Part shown: positions 20,155 through 29,382 of the stretch, in pieces
Layout: each line of letters starts with the position of its first letter
How positions within the stretch are numbered: position 1 is the first letter of the stretch
Source: Pseudobutyrivibrio ruminis
Lineage (GTDB): Bacteria > Bacillota > Clostridia > Lachnospirales > Lachnospiraceae
Assembly (NCBI RefSeq): GCF_015057245.1
Contig: NZ_SVET01000002.1
Coordinates: 124,001-188,000 of the forward strand
Direction: 5' to 3'
Length of the DNA stretch: 64,000 bases
Translations under genes and position numbers: made by a program
The notes under the pieces: model-generated
What the model was told of the DNA's origin: nothing
What the model saw: the letters and a program-made list of their open reading frames with translations, nothing else
Database searches by the model: none

Positions 20155-20826
20155 TTAATTTTTTACTTCCCCTTCATGTCTCATGAGAGTTGCAAGTGTC
20201 ACACCAGAAAGAGCCGCTATCTTCTTCACCATTGCGCCACCATCTACTGCACTTACTTCAATTACATATGTTGTAACTCCGTTTGAAATGGATCTGGAGT
20301 CGATTTTGTATTTCTTAGAATAAGACTTAATTATATTCTCAATCTCATCTTCGTCATCGTTTTCTCTCTTAATGATTAAGAGCTCTGGCGACTTCATTGT
20401 AGGAATCAAATTTAAAACAACAATTCCAATTGTAACGAATACTGCCATAACAACAGCTACTGAGAATAAGCCTGCTCCTACAACAATACCTGTTCCAATT
20501 GACCAGAAAAGGAACAATAAATCCATTGGTTCTTTAATGGCTGTTCTAAATCTTACAATTGAAAGGGCACCAACCATACCAAGAGAAATTACAATGTTTG
20601 ACTGCATTGCAAGAATAATTCCTGCAGTAATTAACGATATGATTGACATTGATACTGCAAAGCTTTTGCTATAGAAAGTTGTTCTGGTCATGTATCTATA
20701 TATAAGGAAAATATATAGGGCAATAATAAATGTTTCCAACAGTACTACCCCGACATATGATGGGGACATATCTGTGGATGCAAAACTTTCCAAAACTGAT
20801 TTTTTAATTATGTCTGTATAGCTCAT
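20155..20826 (-). CDS. DUF4956 membrane protein
   Basis: A 223-residue protein with four or five membrane segments in the first 145 residues, including the conserved LGMVGALSIVRFRTAIKEP block, and a cytoplasmic C-terminal domain. This is the DUF4956 family, which commonly travels with VTC polyphosphate-polymerase-like and CotH-kinase genes, exactly as here. Its biochemical function is not established. ATG at 20826 with AGGAG. The block around SIVRFRTAIKEP is the most conserved part of the family. Confidence 0.85.
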   Translation of the reverse strand: MSYTDIIKKSVLESFASTDMSPSYVGVVLLETFIIALYIFLIYRYMTRTTFYSKSFAVSMSIISLITAGIILAMQSNIVISLGMVGALSIVRFRTAIKEPMDLLFLFWSIGTGIVVGAGLFSVAVVMAVFVTIGIVVLNLIPTMKSPELLIIKRENDDEDEIENIIKSYSKKYKIDSRSISNGVTTYVIEVSAVDGGAMVKKIAALSGVTLATLMRHEGEVKN

Positions 20827-20851
20827 TCGTAATCTCCTATCTTCTATTTAG

Positions 20852-21523
20852 CTAACCTAGTTTTTCTCTCACCATTGCATATTTTGAAAATGATTGTCGC
20901 TGTAGATTATTCATATCTAACAGCTGCAAAATATGTCTTGGCAAAACTTCATCATATTTCACTTCCAATATATGCCATCCTGGCATAACGACAGGAATAG
21001 CATATTCTCCATCCAAATCCAGAAACTTTTCAGTTTCTTTACTGCCTCGTATATTCATGTCAAATGTTATTCTAACATTTCCTGTAGGTTCAACAAAAGC
21101 ACATCTGTCGTACTCTACGATGCACTTTGGCTTCATGTCTGATTTATACTTTTTTGCAAACAACTCCATTGAAATGTTATCTGTGGTTGGGACAAAATCC
21201 CCTTCCAATATATCTTTAACTTGAGCCAGCGTAAGCTCTTCTGAAAGCTTTTTCGTCATGCCTCGAAGCTTGGATTTCTTTTCCAGTTTAACGCTATCGA
21301 TTTTATCTCCATAAAAACGAATTCGATATTTGGCTCTATCATCTGTTCCAGCCAGGTTTTCGTTGTAGCAACTATCATATATATCATCGAAATACAAAGA
21401 TCTGATTCGATAAGATTCTCCTTTTTGGTTAGAATCTTTTTCCATCACATTTTCTAACCTGTATCTGATTTTTTCTAGCGTTATTTCGGAAACTAAAAAC
21501 TTTAATTCGTGTCGAAATTCCAC
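20852..21523 (-). CDS. VTC-domain protein (polyphosphate polymerase-like)
   Basis: A 223-residue cytoplasmic protein. RHELKF near the start, YRIRSLYFDD (43-52), KYRIRFYG and VKLEKKSK supply the basic residues that line the VTC/CYTH triphosphate tunnel, and VEYDR and ILEVKYDE supply the acidic ones. Yeast Vtc4 makes polyphosphate from ATP; bacterial stand-alone VTC domains linked to CotH and DUF4956 have unknown products. GTG start at 21523 with GAGG upstream. It shares an 85-bp divergent gap with the CotH genes, supporting co-regulation. Confidence 0.85.
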   Translation of the reverse strand: MEFRHELKFLVSEITLEKIRYRLENVMEKDSNQKGESYRIRSLYFDDIYDSCYNENLAGTDDRAKYRIRFYGDKIDSVKLEKKSKLRGMTKKLSEELTLAQVKDILEGDFVPTTDNISMELFAKKYKSDMKPKCIVEYDRCAFVEPTGNVRITFDMNIRGSKETEKFLDLDGEYAIPVVMPGWHILEVKYDEVLPRHILQLLDMNNLQRQSFSKYAMVREKLG

Positions 21524-21545
21524 CTTGTGTACCTCGTTTAATTCA

Positions 21546-21573
21546 TTGTATCAATTTCTTTTATTGGTATAAT
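21546..21573 (+). promoter_or_regulatory. Promoter for the CotH gene pair
   Basis: TTGTAT (21546-21551) and a perfect TATAAT (21568-21573) are separated by 16 bp, ending 35 bases before the ATG at 21609. The minus-strand promoter of the VTC/DUF4956 operon must lie in the same 85-bp gap, but I see only a weak match there. Confidence 0.65.
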
Positions 21574-21608
21574 AATACATATTTATTTCGAAAGGCAAAT
21601 TTTTAACT

Positions 21609-23270
21609 ATGAGTCGTAAAATCAAAAGTTCGATTGTCATTATAGCAACAGCCATTATTGCGCTTATTACTATTGTACTTTCAAACAACACTACATCGAT
21701 TTATACAAACTTCAACAGTCTTTATCTTTCTGACAAGAAGTATGAAGCTTTGATAGCCTCCCTGAATAAGTCCGAGACTCCGTTGTCTACGGACATTTAT
21801 ATGAATGACCAAAAACTAATATATGATTCTGACACAAACACCTTTTACTATTCACTTATTCAGGACGATTCAAGCAGCTATACCCCATATATTGAGATAA
21901 AAAATGACGCAGATGAAGATACTTCATTAAATATCGGTTTATATGGAGAACCTATATCCGATGAACTAATCGCTTCAAACCAATCCATCACTTTGATTTT
22001 ATATGACAACAATTCTGTTAGTGTTTCTTACCTAAAATGTACTACTTTGCCTATTATGAATATTTCCATCGACGATGCCACAGTCCAAGAACTGGGCTTG
22101 GACAACACCTACGATTTGGTTTCATATACAGGTACTACCATTTATCTTTACGATAACCAGGCAGACTTTGATGGTGCCAGTCGAACCATCATTACTGACG
22201 CAAAAGTCCGCAGACACGGCCAATCTACCGTCGGTTATCCTCTAAAAGGATACCGCATAAGCCTTCTTGCTGACAAGAATAATTTGGACGGTGATAATAA
22301 TAAAGAAGATTTGTTAGGACTGCGTGAAGATGATGATTGGATTTTATCCGCTTCATATAGAGATTATGAAAAAGTACGAAATGTTTTTTCAATGAATCTT
22401 TGGTACGAATCCTTCACTAAGGAAAACGAATGGAATGTAAATAATTCCACTCAATATAAATTCGTAGAACTTTTCTTTAATGGACATTACCATGGGTTAT
22501 ATAGCCTTTGCTATCGCATTGATTCAAAGGAGCTATCTACCACAGAAGGTGAAAGCATCTTTAAGAAAAAAGACTGGACACTTAGCGAATACGACACTGA
22601 ACTGACTTATCAGGAATATGCCGATGGCTCTGGTGGTGTTTACACATTGCCAGGATATTCACTGAAATATGGGGATGTGGAAGACTACAACAATCTGTTG
22701 CAGCTTTATGTAAATATGAACTATTCTACAGACTGCAATGTCGTTCGTATGACTTCTGATGTTACAAACTCCATTGATTTGTGGCTATTTTATAAGCTAA
22801 CTCAAGCCGTGGATAACGTGTACATTGGAAATGCAAAGAACATGTACGTTACCGTCAAATCATCTGACACAGGCATTGCCGGTCAAAAGCTTTTGTTCAC
22901 ACCATGGGATATGGATCAGACCTGGCGATATACTTCTGAAGCAACAGTCGGTCAGTACAGCAATCCTTTTTATGATTTGCCTATAGAATGGGGCACCACA
23001 TACCGATTACTGAGCATGGGCGATGAAACAATTAAGGATGAAATCAAAGCCCGCTACGCTACACTTAGAAGTGATGCTTGGTCTGAAGATGCAATACTCA
23101 CACTTTTAGAAGAGTATCAAAATGAAATATACAACTCTGGTGCATTTGCCAGAACCCAAGAAGCTTTTCCGGAAGGAAGCTACAATGATGCTTCTGTGGG
23201 GCTAACTGAATTTACTGATTATGTGCTTAAGCGCCTTGCCGCAATGGACGAATACATAAACGCTTTATAA
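21609..23270 (+). CDS. CotH kinase family protein, membrane anchored
   Basis: A 553-residue protein with an N-terminal signal anchor (about 7-25), an N-terminal extracytoplasmic region (about 30-190) and a CotH domain. CotH blocks seen: RRHGQSTVGYPLKGYRISL, LLGLREDDDWILSA, VFSMNLWYE, KFVELFFNGHYHGLY, IDLWLFYKLTQAVDN and LFTPWDMDQTW, the last supplying metal-binding aspartates. CotH of Bacillus phosphorylates spore-coat proteins, but this copy appears exported and is linked to VTC/DUF4956, so a cell-surface substrate is likelier. First gene of a two-gene unit. Confidence 0.85.
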   Translation: MSRKIKSSIVIIATAIIALITIVLSNNTTSIYTNFNSLYLSDKKYEALIASLNKSETPLSTDIYMNDQKLIYDSDTNTFYYSLIQDDSSSYTPYIEIKNDADEDTSLNIGLYGEPISDELIASNQSITLILYDNNSVSVSYLKCTTLPIMNISIDDATVQELGLDNTYDLVSYTGTTIYLYDNQADFDGASRTIITDAKVRRHGQSTVGYPLKGYRISLLADKNNLDGDNNKEDLLGLREDDDWILSASYRDYEKVRNVFSMNLWYESFTKENEWNVNNSTQYKFVELFFNGHYHGLYSLCYRIDSKELSTTEGESIFKKKDWTLSEYDTELTYQEYADGSGGVYTLPGYSLKYGDVEDYNNLLQLYVNMNYSTDCNVVRMTSDVTNSIDLWLFYKLTQAVDNVYIGNAKNMYVTVKSSDTGIAGQKLLFTPWDMDQTWRYTSEATVGQYSNPFYDLPIEWGTTYRLLSMGDETIKDEIKARYATLRSDAWSEDAILTLLEEYQNEIYNSGAFARTQEAFPEGSYNDASVGLTEFTDYVLKRLAAMDEYINAL

Positions 23271-23280
23271 AGGAAATATA

Positions 23281-24957
23281 ATGAATATTAATAAACTAAG
23301 TTTTAAAACTAAATCATCGTTAATTATTATTGTTTTAAGCTTACTGATATTAGTAGGCATATATCACTTCGATAACAGAGTTAATGGACGCTTTTTATGG
23401 TCAAAAGTTCAGATTGATGAAAGCACTTACAATAGCATTCAAACTGACTATGAACTTTCCGAAACAGCCCTGCTATCTGATATCTATTTTAACGATGAGC
23501 AGCTGATATATGATTCTACAACCAATACTTTTTATTATTCCAAAACAGATGATGCCGAAGGAACATCTCCTACCATCACCCTAGAAAACGGCGATAATGG
23601 TCTTCGCAACGTGTTGCTTGGGCAAGAAATGAAGGTGGCCATATATTTAGATGATTCTTTGCATTTGGTTCTCTTTCAGGGCACTAAAGCTAGTATTTCT
23701 GATTTGGTTATTACAACGTTACCTATACTGAATATCACTATCTCAAATGAAACAATTGCAGAACTTGGACTGGATGAAACCTATTCCATCACTGACTACG
23801 CTGGCTGTTCCCTTTATTTATATGACAACAGTGATGATTTTGACCAATCTAGCCGCACCACTGTATCATCTGCCAAAATTCATATGCGTGGGGGCACTAC
23901 AATCGGCTTTCCTCAAAAGAGCTACAGAATATCACTTACCTCTAAGGAAGATAATTTAGATTCCAAATCCAAGGCAAGCTTGCTTGGCTTACGTGAAGAT
24001 GACGATTGGATTCTTTACTCACCATATTCTGACTATGAAAAAATAAGAAATGTCTTTGCCATGAACATGTGGCAGGAAATGGCCTCCGGCAATAACGAAT
24101 GGAATGCTGCCGTTTCCAACGAATCCAAATACGTAGAGGTATTTTTCAATAATCGTTATCACGGTTTATATGCCCTAACATATCCTGTTGATAGCAAACA
24201 ATTCAGCCTGACAGATGATGAAACTCTTTTCAAAAAGAAAGACTGGTCCGGCACAGAATTCTCGTTAGACTTGGAATACACTGAATATGATGATGGCAGT
24301 ATTTTATATTATTTGCCAGGTTATTCAGTTGAGGATGGAGCCGGTGATTACAGCACCTTACATGAGCTTTACTATACTCTAGCTTACTCCGATGATATAT
24401 CGCAAATACGTAGCGCTTGTGACATAGATAATTCCATCGACCTCTGGTTGTTTTACAAGCTTTCTCAAGCCGTAGACAATGTGTACAGCACCAATGTTAA
24501 AAACCTGTACGTAGCCACTAAGGAATCCGACGACGGCTTAGATGGGTACAAGCTTTTATTCTCCCCATGGGATATGGACCAAACTTTTGGAAACAGATAT
24601 GTTGATGGTCAAGGAAGTCATGGCATTACATCCTATTACAACACTCCAGATTACGATTTACCAATGGAATGGAGCCCGGTGTACTTTCTAATGGCTAATG
24701 GCGACAGTGAAATTGTAAAGCAGGTTCAAGAGCGATATACAGAGCTTAGAAGCACCATTTGGTCTGATGAGTACATTCGAAGTGCTATAGCTGGTTATGA
24801 AGCTGATATTTATGATTCTGGAGCATTTGGAAGGACCTTAGAAAGATGGCCCGATGGAAATTATTATGATCAATCCATAAAGCTGGATGACTTTGAAACT
24901 TATGTGCTAGAACGATTCTCATATATGGACGATTATATTGCAAATCTATCCAATTAA
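23281..24957 (+). CDS. CotH kinase family protein, second tandem copy
   Basis: A 558-residue paralogue of the preceding gene, starting 10 bp after it. It has a signal anchor (about 12-28) and the same CotH blocks: MRGGTTIGFPQKSYRISL, LLGLREDDDWILYS, FAMNMW, KYVEVFFNNRYHGLY and LFSPWDMDQTF. The block order and spacing match the first copy closely while intervening loops differ, consistent with an old tandem duplication retained for separate substrates. Closed by the terminator at 24960. Confidence 0.85.
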   Translation: MNINKLSFKTKSSLIIIVLSLLILVGIYHFDNRVNGRFLWSKVQIDESTYNSIQTDYELSETALLSDIYFNDEQLIYDSTTNTFYYSKTDDAEGTSPTITLENGDNGLRNVLLGQEMKVAIYLDDSLHLVLFQGTKASISDLVITTLPILNITISNETIAELGLDETYSITDYAGCSLYLYDNSDDFDQSSRTTVSSAKIHMRGGTTIGFPQKSYRISLTSKEDNLDSKSKASLLGLREDDDWILYSPYSDYEKIRNVFAMNMWQEMASGNNEWNAAVSNESKYVEVFFNNRYHGLYALTYPVDSKQFSLTDDETLFKKKDWSGTEFSLDLEYTEYDDGSILYYLPGYSVEDGAGDYSTLHELYYTLAYSDDISQIRSACDIDNSIDLWLFYKLSQAVDNVYSTNVKNLYVATKESDDGLDGYKLLFSPWDMDQTFGNRYVDGQGSHGITSYYNTPDYDLPMEWSPVYFLMANGDSEIVKQVQERYTELRSTIWSDEYIRSAIAGYEADIYDSGAFGRTLERWPDGNYYDQSIKLDDFETYVLERFSYMDDYIANLSN

Positions 24958-24959
24958 AA

Positions 24960-24990
24960 AAATCCCTAGGAATTAACTTCCTAGGGATTT
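24960..24990. terminator. Bidirectional hairpin terminator
   Basis: A perfect 13-bp stem, AAATCCCTAGGAA against TTCCTAGGGATTT, with loop TTAAC, lies between the convergent stops at 24957 and 25009. A-rich before and T-rich after, so it can end both transcripts. Confidence 0.85.
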
Positions 24991-25008
24991 CTCTTTGTTC
25001 TAAATTAA

Positions 25009-25566
25009 TTATTTGATACCAAGTACTGGTGCATAATTAACTGTCTGAACTGGAAGTGCTCCAGCCTTAACAGCTGATGTTGAACCAAGTACCATGTCGT
25101 ATACAGAGTATACTGTTACACCGTTTGCGTATGCATCACCAAGTGTTGGTGTTACACGCCATGTAACTTCCTCTGGATGTGTTGCATAGTGAACATAGTA
25201 TGCAACGATGTCATCGCCATAAGCTGCACGAAGATCAATATTTCTAGTAGCATATACATCAACATTGAACTTTGCATTTGGCTGACGCTCTTCCCAAAGA
25301 CCACATGATACAAAATGAGTAAACAATGTAAGGTCGCAATCAGATGTGTAGTAATCGAATCCGTAGTAATCCATTACATCTGCATTTGCTTTTGCATAGA
25401 ACTCTGCATCAAACACTGAATAAATGTACTGTACTTCTTCAGCTGTAAGCTCTCTTCTGTACTGGTCTGCACGGCTTGCTGCTGAAGCGTTTGTAGTAAA
25501 TACTGATACTGCAAATACTGCTGCAAGTGCAAGAGAGAGAACCTTTGTAATCTTGAATCTCTTCAT
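25009..25566 (-). CDS. Small secreted protein with two FD..FY.K.N-type repeats
   Basis: About 185 residues from the ATG at 25566, eight bases after GGAAGG; a GTG three codons upstream is less likely. A clear signal peptide ends near TNASA. The mature part has two related segments: FDAEFYAKANADV ... LFTHFVSCGLWEERQPNA, then FNVDVYATRNIDL ... VAYYVHYATHPEE. I recall this degenerate repeat from cell-surface proteins of Clostridia, usually in longer proteins, and its function is unknown to me. Monocistronic, between two hairpin terminators, so separate from the flanking operons. Confidence 0.7.
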   Translation of the reverse strand: MKRFKITKVLSLALAAVFAVSVFTTNASAASRADQYRRELTAEEVQYIYSVFDAEFYAKANADVMDYYGFDYYTSDCDLTLFTHFVSCGLWEERQPNAKFNVDVYATRNIDLRAAYGDDIVAYYVHYATHPEEVTWRVTPTLGDAYANGVTVYSVYDMVLGSTSAVKAGALPVQTVNYAPVLGIK

Positions 25567-25688
25567 AATAGACACCTTCCTTTTATATTTAACCCCATTT
25601 CCCTATTTTATGGAATTATTCTAATTCGAGTCTACTCCATAAGCATGTTGAAATCAAGAATAATTTCTGAACAATTGATGAATAAAAA

Positions 25689-25721
25689 ACTCCACTGCTA
25701 TTATGGTTTGGGCAGTGGAGT
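25689..25721 (-). terminator. Intrinsic terminator of the 25728-40504 operon
   Basis: Just past the stop at 25728, a 10-bp perfect stem (ACTCCACTGC against GCAGTGGAGT) is followed on the minus strand by a run of six T. It marks the end of the long minus-strand operon and separates it from the gene at 25009. Confidence 0.88.
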
Positions 25722-25727
25722 ATGTTT

Positions 25728-27287
25728 TTACTTATACTCGCTCTCAGTAATGAAAGTCTTTTTCACATCCGCAAATACGTTATCTAAGATTCGCTTTGTG
25801 TTCTGGCTACGCTCAGGGTTGTCCTGGTGGCCATCAAGTGAATTGTCCACGAAGTTGAGTTTGCCATTCTTGCGGCCATCGAAGCCTGCGAAGCTAAGCT
25901 CCTTGACGCCAAGCTTTACAAGAAGGTTGATGAGCATCAATGTGGAATCGTCATTGTATTCGTCGTTGAAATATACAAGCTCGTTGTAGGCGATTGCTGC
26001 ATCGTAGCTTTCAATATCACGCATAAGGTTTGAAGTGATAACAAGCTTGCTATCGCCCTTTTTATCCTTGATGCTGTCGTAGCGCTTTGTGTTTGTAAGG
26101 AAGATGATATCGGCACCTGTCTCTGGTACAAAGTTTACTGCGATAGTGCATGTGTCTGCTGTCTTTGCTGCTGCAATCTTATCCGCAGATGTCTTGAGGC
26201 TCTCGCCTGGAGCCATAACAAGGATGTTTTTGTAGCCTGCAAGGATATCTGAAAGGTTCTTCAAATCTGCCTTGTCATCGTATTTAACATCCATGTACTC
26301 CATATAGAGCTTGTCGATGTATTCCTCGTTGAAGGTCTCTGCCTCGGAAGGATCCACCTGTGAAAGGATACGCTGGATGTCCTTTGTCTTGAGACGCTTT
26401 TTGTTGATCAAATGCTCTGCGTATGTACGGTGCAAGTAGTACTTTGCAGAAAGGGCGTATGGGATTGCATAGCCCCATGGCTCGCGGGCCTTGATTGGTG
26501 CGATGTAGTCGTCGATTGCATCGTAGATTGGCTCGAGGGCGTAGCTTGTGCCGTACTGCTCGTTCATGTAGTCTGCAATCTGCTCGATGCAAAGGTTGCC
26601 AGGCACACGGCCCATTCCAAGAAGTGAACCATCGATAACGATGTTTCGTGTTGGATTTGCAATCTGTGCTACATGCTGAGCAAGGTTGTATGCCAAGCCA
26701 AGATTCTCGTGCAAGTGAACGCCGATTGTGATATCTGGAAGAAGGTTGTTCTCTACCAAATAATATCTGTGTGAAAGGTCGTTAACACGCATTACACCGA
26801 ATGTATCAACGATTGAGAAACCGTATGGGTGAAGCTCGTTAACCTTTTCAAGAACCTCGATATATTCCTTATCTGAATAAACGTTGTTGTTTACTGGGTT
26901 GATGAAGACCTTGTATCCCTTGTCCATAAGGATGCGGGCTGTCTTGAGACCCCAGTCGAGACGCCATCTCTTGAATGAAAGACGGATGTATTCGATAGTT
27001 CCGTCGCATGGCTCCAAGTGCTCCAAATCGATGAAATCTGCCATAAGTGAGAAGTGAGAATGACCTCTATCCTCTGGCAAAATTCTTTTAACGTCCTCGA
27101 TTGTGTAGAAACGGGCTGTGTCCTTATCATTGACGCTGTCCCAAAGGAAACCAACCTCGATGATATCTACGCCTGCCTCTACCAATCCTTTGATTGTGTT
27201 TTTGATAACTGACTCTCCGAATTTACCCTGGACGATGTGACCACCGTCACGGAGAGTACAGTCTAAAAGTCTAATGTGCTGTTCCAT
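25728..27287 (-). CDS. HMGL/DRE-TIM aldolase-domain protein with C-terminal Rossmann-like domain
   Basis: A 519-residue two-domain protein. Residues 1-290 are a DRE-TIM metallolyase TIM barrel: LLDCTLRDGG (7-16) carries the catalytic Arg and metal Asp, and GVHLHENLG with IDGSLLGMGR carries the metal His and glycine-rich region. This is the fold of 4-hydroxy-2-oxovalerate aldolase and isopropylmalate synthase. Residues about 355-500 (VMAPGESLKT, IAVNFVPE, FAGFDG) resemble the DUF115/Maf glycosyltransferase-like fold. The next gene upstream is a NeuA-like cytidylyltransferase. A C-C bond step making an unusual ulosonic-type sugar is a reasonable inference; the substrate is unknown. Confidence 0.75.
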   Translation of the reverse strand: MEQHIRLLDCTLRDGGHIVQGKFGESVIKNTIKGLVEAGVDIIEVGFLWDSVNDKDTARFYTIEDVKRILPEDRGHSHFSLMADFIDLEHLEPCDGTIEYIRLSFKRWRLDWGLKTARILMDKGYKVFINPVNNNVYSDKEYIEVLEKVNELHPYGFSIVDTFGVMRVNDLSHRYYLVENNLLPDITIGVHLHENLGLAYNLAQHVAQIANPTRNIVIDGSLLGMGRVPGNLCIEQIADYMNEQYGTSYALEPIYDAIDDYIAPIKAREPWGYAIPYALSAKYYLHRTYAEHLINKKRLKTKDIQRILSQVDPSEAETFNEEYIDKLYMEYMDVKYDDKADLKNLSDILAGYKNILVMAPGESLKTSADKIAAAKTADTCTIAVNFVPETGADIIFLTNTKRYDSIKDKKGDSKLVITSNLMRDIESYDAAIAYNELVYFNDEYNDDSTLMLINLLVKLGVKELSFAGFDGRKNGKLNFVDNSLDGHQDNPERSQNTKRILDNVFADVKKTFITESEYK

Positions 27288-27304
27288 AAAAAAACCTTAC
27301 TTTC

Positions 27305-27976
27305 TTACTTTAACTTTCCCTTTGACTTGAGGAATGTGTATACTGCATCTGCCAACTCGAAATCGTCAGCATTATCAATATCTACGCACTCTGCTGCATC
27401 GCACTCAACGATGTATGGGTTGAGACCGCATCTTGCGTGAGTCTCTGCGAAGCACTCCTTTGTGAATACGTATGGAGATGGGTTCTCTGTGTAGAATGCT
27501 TCCATATCCTGTGTACGTGGTGGATTGCTCAAGTCGAAATTGAATGGTTTGCCATCCTTCCAGAAGAATGTCTGATGCTTCTGGCCTGCAAATGCAGATG
27601 ATGCTTTGCCTGCCTGCACTGCCTCGATGCACTCTTTAATGTGCTCTGTAGTAGTGAAAGGTGCTGTGGCATGGCAGAGAATGTAAACATCAGCCTCTAC
27701 CGTCTTTACGAATTCCTCGTAGATTGCACGGCCCTTGCAGAACTTGTCATCAAGGAATGTAGGGCGCTCGAGGAACTCTACTCCCTCTGGCAAATACTCT
27801 TTGATGGCTGGGTTACTGCAATAGCAGTAAACTTCATCGATGCAGTCACCCTTGAGGGCTGCAAGCTTTTCAGTTATGACACGCACAAGGGGTGTCCCGT
27901 CTGAAAAGCACTTAGTATTCTTGCCTGGTAATCTTTCGTTATTCATCTTAATAGGTACAAACGCTACTGTTTTCAT
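27305..27976 (-). CDS. Acylneuraminate-type cytidylyltransferase (NeuA/KdsB fold)
   Basis: A 223-residue protein with FVPIKMNNERLPGKN (6-20), a variant of the CMP-sugar synthetase signature in which Met-Asn-Asn replaces the usual ARGGSK. It has HATAPFTT, a substrate-loop equivalent, and the late VDIDNADDFELA segment with metal-binding aspartates. It would activate a 2-keto sugar acid as the CMP derivative. It is clearly different from the second NeuA-like protein at 48811, so two CMP-sugars may be made. Its ATG overlaps the upstream stop by four bases (ATGA), coupling it to the GT-B gene. Confidence 0.78.
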   Translation of the reverse strand: MKTVAFVPIKMNNERLPGKNTKCFSDGTPLVRVITEKLAALKGDCIDEVYCYCSNPAIKEYLPEGVEFLERPTFLDDKFCKGRAIYEEFVKTVEADVYILCHATAPFTTTEHIKECIEAVQAGKASSAFAGQKHQTFFWKDGKPFNFDLSNPPRTQDMEAFYTENPSPYVFTKECFAETHARCGLNPYIVECDAAECVDIDNADDFELADAVYTFLKSKGKLK

Positions 27977-29382
27977 TTTATATACCTCTCTATGTAGTTA
28001 CTTATATTCGCAAATGCGTTAGGTTCAAACATACCATCTGGATCCACTTTACCGGCGCGGCCTGTTTTGATAAGGTCCACAACCTGCTCTGCTGTATCCA
28101 CCAACGGCACGTTCTTTTCTTTTATAAAATACTCCATATTTACGGCGGTGTCACCATAGTTTAAGAGGATGGTGTCGCAGCCGAAGCCGATGCCCTCCCA
28201 CACTGAAGCTGTGCGGGTGCTGACAACCACGCTTGATGCGGCAAGGTATTTGAAGATGTGATTTTCGTTGTTGTCGATCACATCCAGTTTGTCGTTTACA
28301 AGCCAAGGATAACGCTTTTTGTAGTAGCCAAACTCCAGTGGATGGAGCTTGTAGATGATGTGGTATTCATCCCCAATCATATCTGCTACTGCTGCTGCCA
28401 CCTTGCTGATTTGCTCGCCCTCGGCAAGGGTGGAAATGAAGCAGATGGTTTTGTCATCCTTTGGATTTTCTGCCTGGTAGTGGGCTCTCTGCTTTTCGAA
28501 GAATGGGAAGCCGACTGTAATCATATTTACATTATCAGGCAGGTGCACTATTGGAAGCTGTGTCTCGCTATAGATGAGCTCGTCGTCCGGAAGCTCTGTG
28601 AGATGGTCTTCTGGATTGTACTGCATTGGTGTGTGAGTAGGGAATGCGAAGCCGTGGCTGTATTCCGCGGTGTGGATGCCCCTCTCGTGGCCAAGCATGC
28701 TCATAGCGTAGCTTTCCATTGCGTAGTAGCAGATTTCGATGATGAGCTTTGGATTAGCCTTGTCCAAAATCTTACCACAATATTTCTTTGTGATATCGAT
28801 GTAGTACATTCTATCAACGATATCAGGAATAAGCTTTTCTCTTAAATCCGGGCCAAATTCTGTTTTGATTGCATCAAGGATTGGACCGATTTTTTCTGTA
28901 ACGGCAGCTGTGCGCTGCTGGCGCTTCTTAGTATTGAATTTCTTTGAAAGCTTTACTGCAAGGTTGGTCTGAAATGCCACCCTATCAGTAAAATAGACAT
29001 TGTCCATTCCGTTAGGTGTGCAATGTCCGTGGTTTTCTGGATGTTCAAGAATTACGCTGTTGTACTTCTTTGCTATCTCATCGCAATAGATGTCCTCGTA
29101 GATGCCAGTGTCGGCATTCTTGGTACGACGTCCATTTCCGATGAAAAGCACATCCACATTTTTATAAGTGAAAGGCTTTAGGGCATTGATGGCCATCCTG
29201 ATGAGCTCAGACTTGGTGAACCCCTGGGCATCGCCCTCGGTACGGCCCACCGTCTCGGCCTTGATGGCATTGTGGATTTCGTATCGATACAAAGCCCACA
29301 CATGCATGCCCTCAATCTCTATTTGGTTACATTTGTACTCTCGCTCGAAGGCGAGGAAGTTCTCAATCGTTGGTTCTTTCAT
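27973..29382 (-). CDS. GT-B-like surface carbohydrate transferase
   Basis: About 469 residues from the ATG at 29382, which has AGAGAG upstream. A longer reading to 29454 would overlap the upstream gene by 92 bases and lacks support. The C-terminal half has ICFISTLAEGEQI, IIYKLHPLEFGYYKKRYP and the STRTASVWEGIGFGC stretch, the layout of GT-B enzymes such as CDP-glycerol, Kdo and polysialyl transferases (KLHP motif). Being coupled to a CMP-sugar synthetase, it is the natural candidate to use that CMP-sugar. No family name is certain. Confidence 0.65.
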   Translation of the reverse strand: MKEPTIENFLAFEREYKCNQIEIEGMHVWALYRYEIHNAIKAETVGRTEGDAQGFTKSELIRMAINALKPFTYKNVDVLFIGNGRRTKNADTGIYEDIYCDEIAKKYNSVILEHPENHGHCTPNGMDNVYFTDRVAFQTNLAVKLSKKFNTKKRQQRTAAVTEKIGPILDAIKTEFGPDLREKLIPDIVDRMYYIDITKKYCGKILDKANPKLIIEICYYAMESYAMSMLGHERGIHTAEYSHGFAFPTHTPMQYNPEDHLTELPDDELIYSETQLPIVHLPDNVNMITVGFPFFEKQRAHYQAENPKDDKTICFISTLAEGEQISKVAAAVADMIGDEYHIIYKLHPLEFGYYKKRYPWLVNDKLDVIDNNENHIFKYLAASSVVVSTRTASVWEGIGFGCDTILLNYGDTAVNMEYFIKEKNVPLVDTAEQVVDLIKTGRAGKVDPDGMFEPNAFANISNYIERYIK

